Shown one piece after another: positions 42,420 through 44,795 of a stretch of DNA of 44,795 nucleotides. The notes beneath the pieces are model-generated. The model worked only from the letters and a program-made list of their open reading frames with translations. It was not told the origin of the DNA and made no database searches. The stretch lies in assembly GCA_026706345.1 (NCBI GenBank), contig JAPOYX010000015.1:1-44795 (forward strand), read 5' to 3'. The DNA comes from Gemmatimonadota bacterium (lineage in GTDB: Bacteria; JAAXHH01). Numbering within the stretch: the first letter of the stretch is position 1; every line of letters begins with the position of its first letter. Both the position numbers and the translations under genes were made by a program.

Positions 42420-44795
42420 ATGAAGACCCTGATTTCGCGTTACGTCATTCTGAGTACGCTGATCATGTTGCTGTGTTTGCATCTCGGCTTAGTCGTATGG
42501 ACGCTGGTACGCTACGCGCAGATAGAGCACTGGTCGCCCGGCATTCGGTTCTTCGGAAACGAGATGATCCTGACCAAAGGATTGACCAGAAGTGCGGCGA
42601 GTAACCTGCAGGAGGGCACGTGGTTCCATCTCGTCAAGGTCCGCAAAGACGGCGGAATCTCCATAACCCAGGTGGTACCGGACAGCCCTGCCGACCGGGC
42701 CGGGCTGCGGCCGGGTGATGTGATCATATCCGTGAACGGCGTGAATCTGGGTTCGCATCCGCAGGCCTATTTCCAGGCGCGTCTGCGAAGCAGGCCCGGC
42801 GACGAACTCAAACTCGCCTGGCGTCGTGACGGCGTATCGCACACCGGGACCTTGACGCTCGAGGCCGAAGAACAGGTACGATATTCCCTCGCGGTTAACG
42901 GACAGAGTATCGAAATGGGCGCAGGGGCGATGACCTGGTTCCAGCGGGCCCCGTACCTGATCTACCCGAGCGTCCTGCTGTGCCTTGGAACGTGGATGGG
43001 TTTTCGAAGTCCGCACAATCCGGTCGCCTTCCTGTGTGCGTTGCTCTTTCTCGTTACGGCGCTTTCTTCCACACATGCTTTTCATCCGATGATCGCTGGA
43101 TGGCCGGACTGGATCCTGTCAGTCAGCATATTTGTCGTTACCTCGACAACGGCGCTTAAGGCCATGCTCATGTTTCGGATTCTGTCGGTCTTTCCAACTG
43201 CGACAATACTTGGGTTGTGGTTTCAAAAAAGAGCTTGGGTCGTATTGTCAGTTCTATTGACCGCTGCGTCATTTAGCCTCGTTTACGTGTACAGGCTGAC
43301 CTATGGATGGGACAACACAATGGTTCGATTGGTCTACAGTATCGTCGAGCCTATCCCGGAGCCTACGTATCCCCTTCTTATCATGGCCATTGCGGGATGC
43401 CTTCTTCTCGCCCAGGGATCCATTGCGCATCAACAGGAGAGGATGCGCCTGCATGTAATCGAGGTTGGTTTCCTGGCGGCCCTCGTCCTCGCACCGTTGT
43501 GGATAACAACCAAGCCGGGCACGCTTTTGGCTTCGTGGGGGCTTTTGCCACTACAGGGTCCGATGCTACCCGCGACTGTCTGGTTCCTCGACAGTATAAT
43601 CCGTATCGGACTGCAGTGTGCCTTGCCCCTTTCGTTTGCCTATGCGATTCTGGCTCATCGGGTTTTCGGCCTGAAATTCCTGTTCGGCAGGAGCCTGATG
43701 TATGTCGTCGCCAACCAGGGTGCGAATCTCATTCTGTGTTTCGGGATATTCATCGTGCTCCATGAAGCGGTTTCCGCAATACCGGTGGATCTGACGATGT
43801 CCGACCTCCTGGTCGCGTGTACTGCAGCGGGATTCACACTGGTCCTCCTTGGCGGATGGGTTTGGATAAAGCAACCCGTCGTCCTATTCATGGATCGACA
43901 TCTCTTCAGCAGGGAGTTTGAGAATAGACAACGTCTGTTCAGACTCGGAAGATCGCTATCGCGTTATCAAGATCGAAACGTGCTGGTCAGCAGGGTCGGA
44001 CAGGAGCTGCTGGACGGACTGGATCTCTCGTGCGCGGCCATCTACCTCGTCAACGGCGCTCGAGCATCATTGTCCGTTTCCTGGTACGGCATCAGCGACG
44101 TGCCCGGTCAGGTAAGGGTGGCCAGTGAATCACATATCAATTCGGCAACACCGAAAATCGAATGCGCGTTACGAAACGCGCCGGTTCCAAAGCCCTTAAT
44201 CGAAATCGACGAGGCAAAAGCCGAAGACTGCGTGAAAGAGTCCGGGTTTGAACTCATTACCGCTCTCCGTGGAAGCGCCGGCTGGCAGGGATGTATGGCC
44301 CTGGGCGCCAAACTGTCTGAAGAGCCGTTCAGCAACGAAGAGAAGGAACGACTGCTGATCCTGGCCGCCGAGGTGGAGTTGGCGCTGAAGAATGTCGAGA
44401 TGGCCGCATCGCTCAGGCAGCAGGCGCAAGGATTACGGAGACTTTCCAGACGCCTGATCGACGTGCAGGAAACGGAGAGGAGCCGGCTGGCTCGAGACCT
44501 CCATGACGATACCGGTCAAGCGCTTACGGCGCTCAAGATAAACCTGGAACTGACCCGGAGGGAGTTCGCCGGGATTTCCGGTCATGCGGATTCACGGCTG
44601 AAAGACGCCGTCGTCTTGACGGACGAGACCATGGGGAGACTGAGGGCGATCGCACATGGACTTCGCCCGCCCATCCTCGATACTGCCGGGCTGAACGCGG
44701 CGCTCGAAGCGCAGTGCGAGAGTTTCGGCCAGCTTACCCGGATACCGGTTGTATACCGTGGCCTGGATTTGCCGAACGTACCAGATAGAGCCAGC
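42420..44795 (+). CDS. Sensor histidine kinase with PDZ, multi-TM and GAF regions (partial)
   Basis: The frame runs open from ATG 42420 to the window edge (792 residues seen). Order of parts: one membrane segment (9-30); an extracytoplasmic PDZ domain (about 70-145; ITQVVPDSPADRAGLRPGDV at 82-101); about eight further hydrophobic segments (178-484); a GAF-like region (about 505-660); and a HisKA_3 dimerisation domain with the phospho-acceptor His695 in RLARDLHDDTGQALTALK. The HATPase domain lies beyond the edge. HisKA_3 kinases usually pair with NarL/LuxR-type regulators, not the OmpR-type regulator at 5.8 kb. The start has no clear ribosome site. The membrane part has somewhat lower GC than flanking genes. 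The 268-base gap before it has no gene. Confidence 0.87.
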   Translation, partial: MKTLISRYVILSTLIMLLCLHLGLVVWTLVRYAQIEHWSPGIRFFGNEMILTKGLTRSAASNLQEGTWFHLVKVRKDGGISITQVVPDSPADRAGLRPGDVIISVNGVNLGSHPQAYFQARLRSRPGDELKLAWRRDGVSHTGTLTLEAEEQVRYSLAVNGQSIEMGAGAMTWFQRAPYLIYPSVLLCLGTWMGFRSPHNPVAFLCALLFLVTALSSTHAFHPMIAGWPDWILSVSIFVVTSTTALKAMLMFRILSVFPTATILGLWFQKRAWVVLSVLLTAASFSLVYVYRLTYGWDNTMVRLVYSIVEPIPEPTYPLLIMAIAGCLLLAQGSIAHQQERMRLHVIEVGFLAALVLAPLWITTKPGTLLASWGLLPLQGPMLPATVWFLDSIIRIGLQCALPLSFAYAILAHRVFGLKFLFGRSLMYVVANQGANLILCFGIFIVLHEAVSAIPVDLTMSDLLVACTAAGFTLVLLGGWVWIKQPVVLFMDRHLFSREFENRQRLFRLGRSLSRYQDRNVLVSRVGQELLDGLDLSCAAIYLVNGARASLSVSWYGISDVPGQVRVASESHINSATPKIECALRNAPVPKPLIEIDEAKAEDCVKESGFELITALRGSAGWQGCMALGAKLSEEPFSNEEKERLLILAAEVELALKNVEMAASLRQQAQGLRRLSRRLIDVQETERSRLARDLHDDTGQALTALKINLELTRREFAGISGHADSRLKDAVVLTDETMGRLRAIAHGLRPPILDTAGLNAALEAQCESFGQLTRIPVVYRGLDLPNVPDRAS

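Noticed and set aside
1-44795. tRNA genes, rRNA, CRISPR arrays, transposases
   Set aside because: I looked for T-loop sequences, regularly spaced direct repeats and transposase motifs by eye and found none convincing. A tRNAscan or CRISPR-finder run would be decisive.

Overview
The window is high-GC, densely coded DNA from a diderm bacterium. LptF and LptG imply an LPS-type outer membrane, and there are predicted lipoproteins. The TPR lipoprotein begins its mature part with C-A-Y-Y-N-T-F-Y-N-A-K-K, which I associate with the FCB-related phyla. With the phytanoyl-CoA and TauD-type dioxygenases, this suggests an uncultured lineage such as Latescibacterota, Gemmatimonadota or KSB1. That placement is inference; no rRNA gene is present to test it.

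Layout. 1-5.0 kb: tail of a membrane protein, a sugar nucleotidyltransferase, metK, then convergent lptG and lptF. 5.2-11.7 kb, plus strand: ssb with a good sigma-70 promoter, a response regulator lacking its phosphorylation residues, a TPR lipoprotein, the overlapping pyrK-pyrD-pyrF set and a SpoU-type RNA methyltransferase. 11.7-13.7 kb: a chlorite-dismutase/HemQ-family gene divergent from a coproporphyrin-type ferrochelatase. 13.7-17.8 kb, minus strand: a nitrilase-family amidohydrolase, glutamine-dependent NAD synthetase and a nicotinamidase-like hydrolase, probably one NAD-related operon. 18.1-19.0 kb: a tiny membrane protein and queC, whose frame is broken by one missing base. 19.0-25.7 kb, minus strand: a processive GT2 glycosyltransferase, a CNT nucleoside transporter and HrpA helicase, packed within 3-10 bases. 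25.7-28.2 kb: a GT-C-like membrane protein starting 2 bases from the divergent GT2, then an SDR dehydrogenase.

28.3-33.1 kb, minus strand: M20 peptidase, a membrane-anchored protein of unknown function, a TauD dioxygenase, YqgF/RuvX and MltG. 33.2-37.3 kb: lipoamide dehydrogenase and an exported DUF255/YyaL protein fused to a DsbD-alpha-like domain. 37.3-42.2 kb looks more accessory: a PcfJ-like protein with palindromic upstream sites, a 323-base non-coding stretch with tandem repeats and a minus-strand terminator, a membrane protein, a phytanoyl-CoA dioxygenase, a small coiled-coil protein after an AT-rich region, and a ComB-family phosphatase. 42.4 kb to the end: a PDZ/multi-TM/GAF histidine kinase cut by the window edge.

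Most genes are housekeeping. I did not find an obvious new defence or biosynthetic system. The most unusual items are the PcfJ locus with its operator-like palindromes and antisense terminator, the DUF255-DsbD-alpha fusion, the pseudo-receiver regulator, the PDZ kinase, and a 20-base promoter-like motif shared by two divergent intergenic regions. No tRNA, rRNA, CRISPR array or insertion sequence was seen.
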